25,330 bases of DNA, taken from NCBI GenBank assembly GCA_000934455.1, contig KN885295.1, positions 16,969 to 42,298 on the forward strand, read 5' to 3'. The notes beneath the pieces were generated by a model. The model ran no database searches. It was not told the DNA's origin and was given only the letters and a program-made list of their open reading frames with translations. The translations under genes were made by a program, and so were the position numbers. This DNA comes from Apostichopus parvimensis (taxonomy: Eukaryota > Echinodermata > Holothuroidea > Aspidochirotida > Stichopodidae). Position 1 is the stretch's first letter. Every line of letters starts with the position of its first letter. Shown in pieces: positions 10,912 through 20,068 of the stretch.

Positions 10912-11202
10912 TATCTGAATAGGGGCGTAGCCAGGAATTTGCCAAGGGAGGGGCGAAGTTTATAGTCAAACTATCTAAGCGTAGCGCCACCATGGGTTGG
11001 CGCTAAGCGTACAAGAGAATTTTGGCCGAAAATGTCTCCCAGATTGCTGGAAATGGCACTTCCCAGGCATTGTAAGTTGCATCTAAGCATTTGTTATTTT
11101 GAAATTACTAGCGATATCATTAAAAAAATACAAAAAATATGCTCAAGGGGGGGGCGGTCGCCCCCCTTTGCCCCCCCCTTTCGCTACGCGCATGTATCTG
11201 AA
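10912..11202. mobile_element. hAT-like MITE with 8-bp target duplication
   Basis: TATCTGAA occurs at 10912-10919 and 11195-11202, exactly flanking a 275-bp element (10920-11194). The ends are inverted: left tAGGGGCGTAGCCA, right (reverse complement) CATGCGCGTAGCGA, sharing GCGTAGC. An 8-bp duplication and ends of the CAGGG type are typical of the hAT superfamily. The interior has a short palindrome (tagcgcca ... tggcgcta, near 10982-11005) and G and C runs next to the right end, but no transposase. It is therefore a non-autonomous copy. Frames of 73-82 codons overlap it on both strands and are not genes. Confidence 0.85.
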
Positions 11203-11555
11203 CTTGTTCAAGTGTTCGATCTTCAAGAAGAACAGAAATCAACACTTTGTTCCTTGATATTAAAAGGAAATAATCCCTAATTGTCAAAATAAATATTATT
11301 ATACAGCCGGGGTTTTGAAATACGATTATAACGCTGGTCAAATCAATGAAAGAATTGCACTTTAATTTTTCCTTTATTCATATTTCTTTTATCCAGTATC
11401 ATAAATCCCTTTCAGAACATGAGAGCAGGTCAAAAGTTAACATACATTTGCAGTTCGCACTGACAAAGTTATTATAAAGACAGGTTGAGTAATGTTAATG
11501 TCTGTTAATATTCCTCGAACCACTCCAGAAATTTTAGCATGACAAGAAAAGAGAC
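11203..11555. other. AT-rich spacer
   Basis: Nothing recognised beyond short A/T runs. Confidence 0.6.
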
Positions 11556-11619
11556 GAAAAATTAAAAGGAAAAAATGATTTGAAAGACCTTTCAAATCAT
11601 TTTTTTCTTTTAATTTTTC
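11556..11619. repeat. Near-perfect 31-bp inverted repeat with 2-nt loop
   Basis: Left arm 11556-11586 and right arm 11589-11619 pair at 30 of 31 positions; the exception is a G opposite a T, a wobble in RNA. The spacer is only 2 bp (ac). The arms are A/T-rich (core tgatttgaaag). No target duplication or other transposon mark was seen. Transcribed RNA would form a long hairpin. Confidence 0.9.
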
Positions 11620-12119
11620 TGAGTTCTGTAATTTTTTATTGCAAGGTTACATGTATTCGACTCAGACTTCTTTAACCAGACGCTGCGGTAAAAATGATCA
11701 AACTAGGACGGGAGGAGTCGCCCTGTGACTTGAGAAGTTGAAACTATTATCCAGGGATGAGAAAGACAAAAATTTTGGGAGGTTCTATGAAAATGAGTTC
11801 TGCTAAGCTTAACATGCAAGAGATCAATGACACAGGTGGAAGGGTTTGGCAGAAAACAATATTTATATTCCTCCATCCGTCCGTCCATCCGTCCGTCCGT
11901 TCATATCTCTATAGTAGGAGAATTAACACATCGGTGCGAATAATTTATCTGGTGTCACATTTCGAAATACGTAAGTGTAGAAAATACGGTCAAATTAACA
12001 CAATCCGAAGATCAATTTGAGCTTTTGTACACACACAATCCAAATAAGGGTTTTAAAACTTGTATGAGCTACAAACAGTTACTAAAGTTCCATAATAATT
12101 GCTACATACCATGTGTGAA
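11620..12119. other. Spacer with a CCGT/CCAT microsatellite
   Basis: Holds a tetranucleotide run at 11871-11900 (ccatccgtccgt-type units). Overlapping frames of 61 and 87 codons read through it in opposite directions with no support, so no gene is called. Confidence 0.65.
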
Positions 12120-12197
12120 AGCATTGTGGTTTTAGGCAGTGGACTTTTGATCTAAGGCTTGCAGGTTCGAGTCCTGGCTAGATCATTATGTTGTGTC
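12120..12197 (+). mobile_element. SINE head, cut by the assembly gap
   Basis: A perfect pol III B box, GGTTCGAGTCC, lies at 12164-12174. It is preceded by a degenerate A-box-like segment (tggttttaggcag, from 12126) and an anticodon-arm-like interval. After the head comes ctggctagatcattatg and then ttgtgtc, the way tRNA-type SINE heads join a body. The body is lost in the N run. Confidence 0.7.
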
Positions 12198-12916
12198 NNN
12201 NNNNNNNNNNNNNNNNNNNNNNNNNNNNNNNNNNNNNNNNNNNNNNNNNNNNNNNNNNNNNNNNNNNNNNNNNNNNNNNNNNNNNNNNNNNNNNNNNNNN
12301 NNNNNNNNNNNNNNNNNNNNNNNNNNNNNNNNNNNNNNNNNNNNNNNNNNNNNNNNNNNNNNNNNNNNNNNNNNNNNNNNNNNNNNNNNNNNNNNNNNNN
12401 NNNNNNNNNNNNNNNNNNNNNNNNNNNNNNNNNNNNNNNNNNNNNNNNNNNNNNNNNNNNNNNNNNNNNNNNNNNNNNNNNNNNNNNNNNNNNNNNNNNN
12501 NNNNNNNNNNNNNNNNNNNNNNNNNNNNNNNNNNNNNNNNNNNNNNNNNNNNNNNNNNNNNNNNNNNNNNNNNNNNNNNNNNNNNNNNNNNNNNNNNNNN
12601 NNNNNNNNNNNNNNNNNNNNNNNNNNNNNNNNNNNNNNNNNNNNNNNNNNNNNNNNNNNNNNNNNNNNNNNNNNNNNNNNNNNNNNNNNNNNNNNNNNNN
12701 NNNNNNNNNNNNNNNNNNNNNNNNNNNNNNNNNNNNNNNNNNNNNNNNNNNNNNNNNNNNNNNNNNNNNNNNNNNNNNNNNNNNNNNNNNNNNNNNNNNN
12801 NNNNNNNNNNNNNNNNNNNNNNNNNNNNNNNNNNNNNNNNNNNNNNNNNNNNNNNNNNNNNNNNNNNNNNNNNNNNNNNNNNNNNNNNNNNNNNNNNNNN
12901 NNNNNNNNNNNNNNNN
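12198..12916. other. Assembly gap of 719 N
   Basis: Every base is N. The gap begins inside a SINE and ends 150 bp before a satellite array, so repeat collapse is the likely cause. Frames reported across the N run are artefacts. Confidence 1.
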
Positions 12917-13065
12917 CCTACAGGTACTATAATGGCTGATATTAGCTCTTCTCATGTTAGCGTAATGTGAGGTGGCAAATCATTCCATCTGTACAGGGCA
13001 CAACACAGAACTGGTGTTTTCAATTTAAAGCCTGGCCCGGTGAATGAGCAAGGTGGAATGTACGG
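12917..13065. other. Unassigned sequence between gap and satellite
   Basis: No gene or clear repeat recognised. It may be the distal part of the SINE or another element hidden in the gap. Confidence 0.4.
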
Positions 13066-13645
13066 AACCGTCTAAATCCCAACAATTCAGGATGCTTAAA
13101 TTTAAACCGCATCAAACCAAGTAAATCTTACGGTATAATTCCCAACCATCCCCAGGTTTAAACTGCATCAAACGAGGTTAATCTTTAACGGTCTAAATCC
13201 TGACCTCCCGGGTTAAATACAGAACAGGTGTTTAAGTTTAAACCGCATCAAACAAGGTCACTCTTAAACCTCAACCATCCTTGCTTTTACAGAACAGGTG
13301 TTTAAATTGAAACTCAATCAAACAATGTAAATCTTATGGTCTAATTTCCAACCATCCCGGCTTAAATACAGAACAGGTGTTTAAATTTAAACCGCATCAA
13401 AGGAAGTAAATCTCAGTCTAAATCCCAACCATCCCGGGTTTAAACCGCATCAAACGAGGTAAACCTTAAGGTCTAGATCCTGACCGTCCAGGGCTTAAAT
13501 ACAAAACAGGTGTTTAAATTTAAACCGCCTCAAAGGAGGTAAATCTTACGGTCTAAATCCCAACCATCCTGGCATCATACAGAACAGGTGTTTAAATTCA
13601 AACCGAATCAAACAATGTTCACCTTTATGGTCTAATTCCCAGCCT
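13066..13645. repeat. Satellite with ~285-bp, four-subunit higher-order repeat
   Basis: Subunits share the core aaaccgcatcaaac..aggtaaatctta.ggtctaaatcc. Core starts are at 13104, 13160, 13240, 13310, 13389, 13442, 13522 and 13600, giving spacings of 56, 80, 70, 79, then 53, 80, 78. The order short-long-medium-long repeats. Subunits 2 and 6 share the variant cctgacc, and subunits 4 and 8 share aatcaaacaatgt and atggtctaatt. So two copies of a roughly 285-bp unit are present. Longer subunits carry an extra acagaacaggtgtttaaat block. Confidence 0.88.
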
Positions 13646-14438
13646 TGTACCCACAATCAGTTGTGGGTGAATATGCTACCATAGACGTTTACTTTGACAA
13701 AGCTGCATAGCTAGGCTATATATTTTATAATACAATAATATTTTATAACCTGAGATGGGGTGGGAGGGGGTGGGGAGTCTCTGAAAAATAGCTACAAATT
13801 AAGGAATATGCTGTATTGTTCCAAATGTTGGGTGTGATGAGGAATGGGGGGGGACTGTGTCGGTAATAATTTTCACAGTAACGATTTTGTTACAAAGACA
13901 TGGTTCCATCACAGGAGGTAATTTAAGCACCGCCCAACAATTTGGACCAACACCTATTGAGAAAACCCTGCCTTCTTTCCCCACCACCTACCCATCTCAA
14001 ATCTGTGTCTTTATATATTTGCATTGCATGTTACTTCACTTGAGTTAAATGCTCCTCAAATTGGCAAGTTCAAATATCATTTACTCCAATACCGTAAATT
14101 TTGCACCTCTCTTATTTCATTATTTAAATATTGCTTGAACTTTATATAAATACAGCTGAATTTCATCCTTCTTAATATTTGATTTGTTGGATGAATTTGA
14201 CATAAATATACCATTTTTTCAGGCTCTAAATGTTCCCTGTTACATTCATGTACGGTATACAAACCCACAGAATGTGGCAACTTTCAACACAGTACATATC
14301 ATACGAAAAACACAATGCAAATTATATAGTCTTTTTGATCAGCAACTTAGGTAGATTCTGGTCAGAGGTCTTAACCTGGTTCTAGATCTCTCCGGGTTAA
14401 ATTCAAGGGTACAGAATGACGTTTATAAATAGTGGACA
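13646..14438. other. AT-rich spacer
   Basis: No gene seen. Contains G-rich tracts at 13756-13777 and 13841-13855 and a tataatacaataatattttata stretch near 13725. Frames of 62-67 codons have no support. Confidence 0.6.
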
Positions 14439-14545
14439 CTCAGCCCCACCCCACCCCCCCCCCCCCTGTCCAGAAGGACCCATCACTAGACAAATCACGG
14501 GGGCGGGGATAGCCCCGCCCCCCCCCCCGCCCCCCCCCCCGACCT
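14439..14545. repeat. C-rich tracts with a GC hairpin
   Basis: A C run at about 14453-14466 and further C runs at 14518-14541 flank a 10-bp stem. The stem is gggggcgggg at 14499-14508, loop atag, ccccgccccc at 14513-14522. Strong secondary structure and G-quadruplex or i-motif potential. It may be the end of a transposable element, but no partner end was found. Confidence 0.7.
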
Positions 14546-16251
14546 TATAAACAAATTCATCGCAAGCAAAGAGAAAGAGGAAAACTAAGACAAAACTTAA
14601 ATCATCACACTTTTACAATCTTCTTTTTCAGCTCAACTAAAAGTAACATAATAATTCTTTGTTCTTCCTTGTCCTCCACACCCCTCTACCACCCTCCTCC
14701 CATCCCCCCCTCCCTCCTCCCTTCCCAACCAGATTAAAAATTGTCATCACTTCTATAGTCAGCCTCTGGGTACAAATCAAAGGAAGAAGAATATGCATGA
14801 TTAACGACAGCTGATGAGACAAAAATGCAAATCTCTCTCTTGATACACCACCCAATGCACAGGCAAAGGCTAAATTAAGCTCTACGACATGGAGAAAATA
14901 CATGTTAGTTTGTACAGCAGGGGAGACTAGATTAGATGACTCCCTCATGGATTCACCCAGATTGTCACCATGGCGACAAGAAAAGTCATTATTAACAGAT
15001 CATAAATGTGTTGATTAGAAGAAAATGCTTTTGGGAAAAGAGTTGGCACTATTATCTTCTTCTTCGAGCTGTGGCGAATCTTCGATTCGTCAGGGCCGCG
15101 TGAGGAAGTTGAGACGTCTTAAAACATCGACGGTACAAATGAGTATATTTTTAGCGTTGTTTTTTTTTACCTTTCGTTAGAACCCCTTGGAATATATTAT
15201 GATCTTAGATTTGTTCTTTATGCAGCCTCAAAGGTGTGATTAGCGTTTTGAATGAAAAACTAATATCTTTTTCAGCTCCAAGCGATGTCTTTTCCACATC
15301 AATATCTTCTTTTCTGTATCTTTTTTTGTCCAGGTTCAAAACTAATTGCATGTACGTTCTGAGAATTGCTAAAACTGGCAAATGACCAAAAAGATCTATC
15401 TATGGGTATATTAAAACCTAGCTCTGGGGTCAGAAATCTTGACATACTTCAATATCTGTAATATTCAAGATTTGAACAATATGATATGATATGATTCTTC
15501 TTGAGATGAAGGGTATCTTCTAAGGCTTCTTAAGTGGTCTATTATGCAGACCGCTGAAGAATGACATTATTTTCATACTACAGTACTTGTAGCATGCTAT
15601 AAGGATTGGGGGCAGGAGTGCATTGCCGATTAGGGCAAAGGGGGGATTAACCCCTTTTTTTGTACTAGCGGAGGTTAAGATGTCATCTCATCAAGTGGAA
15701 ATTGAGTTCTAAATGGGGGGAGCCTGAGGGGGTGAACATTTTGGTAAAATGAAGGTTGTTTAGATGGTTTTTCAAATTTGAAACAAATGTTCAAGAATTT
15801 GTTACTGTTTAGGTTGTACCACATATACATACATCGTATATGAAAGTATTTACGCTAGGATTTTTGGAATATTCTGTTCACTAGGGAGGGGGGAAGGGGA
15901 GGGGTTGCACCTCTTGAATGTATCAGTACTAATACAGAGTAAACCAAATGTTCAGCTATTTATTATGATTTTATCTTGATGGAAGATAGATTAAGATCTG
16001 TAATACACCTCTGCTGGTATGTTGCTAAATATTGTTTTTACATATCTAGGTCAAAACTGTAAAACTTGTTGGAAACATTCTGTCTCATGGACTTTTAAGA
16101 ACGGTTACCCAAATCCCCTTGGTATATTGGCCAGAACATGACAATAATTTCGCAAACAGTTAAAGTTTCAAGGTTAACAGTCTCGTATCAAGGCAAGGCC
16201 TTATTTCTCGCACGACGTTTAAGCACAAACTTTGACCTCAGGTCATCGGTA
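14546..16251. other. Spacer, no gene recognised
   Basis: Pyrimidine-rich DNA at 14665-14728, a small hairpin (cgaatc-ttc-gattcg, near 15075-15089), a ggggattaacccc palindromic stretch near 15643-15655, three gatat units near 15480-15495 and G-rich runs near 15885-15903. The 103-codon minus-strand frame at 14637-14948 crosses the pyrimidine tract and looks non-coding. Confidence 0.55.
16233..16245. promoter_or_regulatory. Everted nuclear-receptor half-sites TGACCT-C-AGGTCA
   Basis: Two AGGTCA half-sites, everted with a 1-bp spacer, form a perfect 13-bp palindrome just outside the SINE tail. Such half-sites are bound by nuclear receptors. No target promoter is recognised nearby. Confidence 0.2.
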
Positions 16252-16741
16252 ACTTTATTCGTCACACCCGCACACTCACATGTGCACATTTCAAGAGTAC
16301 AGTCACAGGACAGGACACTACAGTGTGCCACATCCACATGTCCCCCACCCTGGGGGACTTCCCACGGGGTGCAGCTACAAACCCAGTTGTGCCTGCAACT
16401 ACATAATAGTATAAGTTACCTCGCAAGTCCCAATTAATACACCTGGTTAATGAGTCTGAGAGAGAGATTGATTGAATTGTGCACACTTTGGTGTGTAGGT
16501 GTGACAAGTTACCAAAGACCAGGGTTTAGTTGTAAAGTCTTGTGAGAGGGCCTTGGCCTTAAACAAGACTTTGAACCTAAAATTAAACAATTTTAGAAAA
16601 GAGTCTAGGCAGTGGAGGATTATGTGCTTTGCCCGAGGATACGACGTAAATGATGAGTTGGCCCGGACTCACACATGCAAAGATTTATCCTTAGAATCGC
16701 AAGTCCATTTGCCTTTATAGCCATTTGACCACGGCGCCCTC
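16252..16741 (-). mobile_element. tRNA-derived SINE, about 490 bp
   Basis: On the minus strand the element starts with agggcgccgtggtcaaatgg, with an A-box-like TGGTCAAATGG at 16721-16731. A degenerate B box, gtgtgagtccgggc, lies at 16661-16674. After the head comes gtatcctcgggcaaagcac (16624-16642), a short sequence resembling the conserved body of tRNA-type SINEs in marine animals. Further on are ccaggtgtattaattggg and a terminal AATAAAG (16253-16259). At 490 bp it is longer than a compact SINE, so an insertion in the middle (about 16490-16600) is possible. Frames of 81-99 codons overlap it on both strands and are not genes. Confidence 0.7.
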
Positions 16742-17540
16742 TCTCTACACTTCGTGGGAATTCTATCCGAGAATTTTCATCAAGTTTGGTCAAGGAAATG
16801 AATCGACGTTCGCTGTCAGTTGTCAGACTCTGACAATTACATCGACATTCTTCACTTTTGAAAAATAATTTAATTTTTCACTTCAAATTTATTTTCTGAC
16901 ATGTATGTACACAGCAGTCAATGCAGGTGTCTGGTATACTGTATATATACAATAAGTGCACAATGACGGACACCAGAGAAAAACAAAGGTCGCTTATCAA
17001 ATTTTGTGACCGCAAGAGAATTACTCAAACCAGAAGAAAAAGACAGAAGGAAAGGCTTATAAGCAAGAAAAGACTAAGGAAAACAGAGAAATATAAAATT
17101 ATTATTGAATGGAGACTTAATATCAATAACTAATTTACAATTAGATAGGATTTCAAGTTATTTGGAAATTGCTGAGAGTAACTATAACCCCGGCGTATAC
17201 AAGCATTGTACCGGCTCGATCTTTTAATACAATGGGTTTCCCGCTTCAGTAGAGAATGCTTTAAAAATGCAGTAAAATTATTAGTACCCAAGGATATAAT
17301 AAAAAAAAAAATGGTAAAAGTCACTTCAACAGGGTGGAAATTTCCAAGTCTAAATAAAATACATCCATCAAAGATGATTCATGGCACACATGATTGGGAG
17401 CACTGCAGTAGAAATAAACCCCTATTAATTCATCAACATTAATACATTAAGTGATAGAAATCATTTTAAGGGGAGAAACTCACCTAAACAAGTAGGAAAA
17501 AAGAATGTGTCCTGTCCTTTGCCATACAGGCTGCAGACAC
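16742..17540. other. AT-rich spacer
   Basis: No gene recognised. Frames of 64-78 codons on both strands overlap each other at 16921-17442 and are Lys/Arg-, Ile- or Asn-rich, as expected from A-rich DNA. Confidence 0.6.
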
Positions 17541-17674
17541 CTTTCTTTTTTTTCCTTTTTTTTTCTTTTTTTTTCTTCTTTTTTTTTCCTTTTTTTTTCC
17601 TTTTTTTTTCCTTTTTTTTTTCTTTTTTTTTCCTTTTTTTTTTCTTTTTTTTTTCCTTTTTTTTCTTTTTTTTT
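17541..17674. repeat. Helically phased T-tract array
   Basis: Runs of about 7-10 T are separated by one or two C. The C positions (for example 17555, 17565, 17575, 17589, 17599, 17610, 17622, 17632, 17644, 17655, 17665) are mostly 10-11 bp apart, mean close to 10.4. A-tracts repeated in phase with the helix are known to curve DNA. The strand bias also permits triplex DNA. Frames of 66-120 codons here are low-complexity artefacts. Confidence 0.9.
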
Positions 17675-17755
17675 GGTATGTTCATCCACATACTGTATAC
17701 AATTTAAGATTACAAGACTTGAGTAAGCACAGAAATGCAGGTAGTTTTTAATTTT

Positions 17756-18356
17756 TTTATTAAATTTCTTTACAAAGAGGTGGCATACACATGTGCAAAT
17801 AATGGAGCTATAAACATCATTTTTACATACAGCTAAGGACACTTAGGCATAGTTTTTTCAGTGTAACGGCAGTTCAAAGGAAACCATGAAATCATTCAAG
17901 CAGAACAGTGTAGGGAAAACTAAATGACTTTATATTACATCTTCAAATTAATGTATAATCTCATTTTACCCTGTGGAAAATAAATGTCAGTCCCTGATAA
18001 GACCTATAGATTGTCTTGTTCACATTTGAGAATTCTAGGAGGATCCCAGTCTTTCTTTGGTTACAAGCAATTTATAGTCAGCCAAAGATTTGGGGCCAAC
18101 ACTGATGACCTTTGACACTAATGATGCACCAACACCAACATATTAAACTTGCAATGATTGCCCTAACTTTTGTCTGTTAGGCTTCTATAGTACACTCACT
18201 ATATATGGATTTTAGAGTCACCTTAACCAAAGTCCTCTATGCGAATAATCTCATCTAGAAAACTGTAAATTCCTCCAAACACACCGATACCGATGTTCCA
18301 ATAGGTTCTCAGTCCAACGAACCATTCGAACCTTACTTCTAAAAGGACGTGTAGGC
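17756..18356 (-). CDS. Candidate last exon and 3' UTR of a leftward gene
   Basis: On the minus strand a pyrimidine-rich acceptor (acttttgttgtag) ends at 18357. A frame entered in phase 1 then runs 43 codons to a TAA at 18223-18225. It contains WNIGIGVFGGIYSFLDEII, which could be a membrane segment followed by an acidic end (RIEDFG). A 3' UTR of about 460 bases would follow, ending at an AATAAA (17756-17761). Acceptor, stop, UTR length and poly(A) signal are in the right order. The frame also stays open upstream of the acceptor (to 18522), so openness alone is weak evidence. A fragment resembling a MITE end lies in the UTR. No family is assigned. Confidence 0.28.
18088..18111 (-). repeat. Isolated MITE-end sequence
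   Basis: Read on the minus strand, these 24 bases match the left end of the element at 9987-10235 at 20 of 24 positions, including GGCCCCAAAT. No second end was found nearby, so this is a truncated copy, a decayed copy, or a shared end of another family. Confidence 0.5.
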
Positions 18357-19324
18357 CTACAACAAAAGTAAAGCAAATAGAAGCTTTACTATGAAGTACA
18401 TTGGAGCTACAATTCAGTGCATACTGCATTTGCTCACTTTTATGTACAGTACGTCCAGACACCATTTGAACACAAAAATATGTCGGAGAATTGACCAACA
18501 CTAATGCCGACAAATATTCCAAAAGTCAAAAACTGTTGAAAAAAAAAAAAATCCCAAAAATATATATAACAAGTTTTTAAAACGTTTGTGGCCATGTAAG
18601 AACATATCTAACAATTCTTGTGACATTAATGTACAGTCCCTTATATACAGTTCCTTCAAACCATGTTAGTTAATCACTGTCCTCTCAAGGTAGCAAAAAC
18701 CCTTTCCTTTCCCGAATAATCTTTACTCGGTCACCTCTTTCCCCCTCCACCTATACCTTTAAAGGTGATTTCCTTCCCCAAAGCTGCACCTCAAGTTTTC
18801 CTACAAATAGTACATCTGGTTCCTGCTTCATACCTTTCTCTTCATTCACCATCTCCCATTTTTTTTGGTATCGTTCCCCTCCCAGCACTCTACCATACCT
18901 ATCTAGTACTCCTTCCTCTAAATGCTTTGTCAGCATATGAAACAGATCTTAATATAAGACGAAATAATTAGTTTCATTAGTTGCAAGAAACTGGTCCCTT
19001 ATATGTGGTATCTATTCATACCACTGAAATAATCAGCTAACATGTTTGAGGGGTAAGGTAAAAACATTTCAAAATTTATTTGTATATTCACCTTTCTTTT
19101 CTTTTCTTGTAAGATCAAATCTGTCCCAAATTGGGGAAGTTCTCATTATAACAAAAAAATTGTCTTACCTCTGTCCAAGTGATATGTTTCACCTGCAAAA
19201 GAGTTTCAACTCCAGTGATTATAATCCCAAAAAGTTTTCACTCCATAATCCAAGGATAAAACTTGTCCTGATCCTAAAGACCTAATTCCAAATATAATAT
19301 CCCAGTCGTCCGTCCACACAAACT
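18357..19324. other. AT- and pyrimidine-rich spacer
   Basis: No gene called. At 18757-18936 a minus-strand frame of 61 codons (KKWEMVNEEKGMKQEPDVLF) has a donor-like AAG/GTATAG near its end. Its phase does not fit the candidate exon ending at 18223, and the purine bias of the strand explains its composition. A CT run lies near 19325-19335. Confidence 0.5.
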
Positions 19325-19564
19325 CTCTCTCTCTCACCGTGCACTTCCTCTCCGTTTTCCGACTGTTTCGTTTTGGTGATTAATAACACACCGCTGTGAA
19401 AGAGAGTACAGAGGGAAGTGAACCAATCACGGACGCGCAAAGCTAATACACAGGCCTGTTAGAACCAATCAGATGTCATGATCACCGGCTATCAGAAGAG
19501 ACAGACTAATTTGCGGTGAGAATTAACAACTGCCGAAGACAACTACGAGGGAGTTTCGGCAAAT
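19325..19564 (+). promoter_or_regulatory. Candidate promoter with two CCAAT boxes
   Basis: Two near-identical NF-Y sites, gAACCAATCAc and gAACCAATCAg, have CCAAT at 19423-19427 and 19465-19469, 42 bp apart (about four helical turns). Both match the extended NF-Y consensus, not just the pentamer. Composition is more balanced and CpGs appear (gacgcgc, gccgaag, tacgagg). A CT-rich stretch lies upstream. Orientation of the CCAAT motifs and the frame downstream favour rightward transcription, but CCAAT boxes work in both directions. Confidence 0.4.
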
Positions 19565-19630
19565 GTTAAAGCAGTATGACGATGTTTTACAAGGTGATCG
19601 GCTGTGGGAACCTTCTTCAGAAGCTTAATA
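19529..19630 (+). CDS. Candidate short first-exon frame downstream of the CCAAT boxes
   Basis: The frame is open from just after a TAA (19526-19528) to a TAA at 19628-19630. An ATG at 19565-19567 starts 21 codons (MLKQYDDVLQGDRLWEPSSE). A donor-like AAG/GTGATC inside it (19594 onward) would allow a first coding exon ending after ten codons plus one base. Otherwise it is a short upstream ORF. It lies about 100 bp past the second CCAAT box, where a start codon might be expected. No protein family is recognised. Confidence 0.22.
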
Positions 19631-19880
19631 TAAAAAAAAAGTACTTTAATAAAGTGTGTTATGTCGTTAACATACTAGACCCATCCTAAACACTGAACAC
19701 ACATTGGTGCTGGATGAATTTGAAAAGCAAATGGAAGAATTGGGAGGGGGGAGGGGGGAGGGATGGGGCAGAGGGACGGGGCAGAGGGTCAAACCTGCCA
19801 AATCTTTGGATAACAGTTTTAATGGCGAATTTTTTTCGAAAATGATGCACCTTGTTTGACCGAGACCAAGAGTTTTGGCG
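19631..19880. other. Spacer with G-rich repeat
   Basis: At 19741-19790 are GGGAGGGGGG-type runs and a repeated ggggcagaggg unit, able to form G-quadruplexes on the plus strand. No gene. Confidence 0.6.
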
Positions 19881-19915
19881 GCATTAGAGAAATTAATTTA
19901 ATAAATTAAAATTAA

Positions 19916-20068
19916 TTAATTTGAGTGGCTGTCAGAAAAATTAACGCCATGAAATTCCACCTGCCTCAGAATAGATTTATTAACAAGTACCATAACTCCA
20001 GTTTTTTCAGTATTGAACTTCAGGGGGAAAAAACGAGACATCCAATTCTGAACAGTATTTAAACAATT
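19916..20068 (-). pseudogene. LINE reverse transcriptase remnant, 3' part
   Basis: Minus-strand translation gives NCLNTVQNWMSRFFPLKFN followed by TEKTGVMVLVNKSILRQ and VEFHGVNFSDSHSN, then a stop. This is the region after the catalytic core in non-LTR (CR1/L2/jockey-like) reverse transcriptases, where the usual pattern is a W-M-x-x-N-F-L-K-L-N-x-x-K-T-E block. It is in the same frame as the fragment at 20417-20520 but separated from it by unrelated DNA. A few further residues (AKTLGL) may extend it left to about 19880. Confidence 0.75.

Noticed and set aside
12152..12970. Four frames of about 250 codons on both strands
   Set aside because: They consist almost entirely of N from the assembly gap.
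17461..17842. Lys/Glu-rich and Phe/Ser-rich frames up to 120 codons
   Set aside because: They translate the T/C microsatellite at 17541-17674 in both directions; no real coding signal.
18757..18936. Minus-strand frame with a donor-like end, possible internal exon
   Set aside because: It leaves phase 0, which does not match the candidate exon starting at 18356, and its charged composition follows from strand purine bias.
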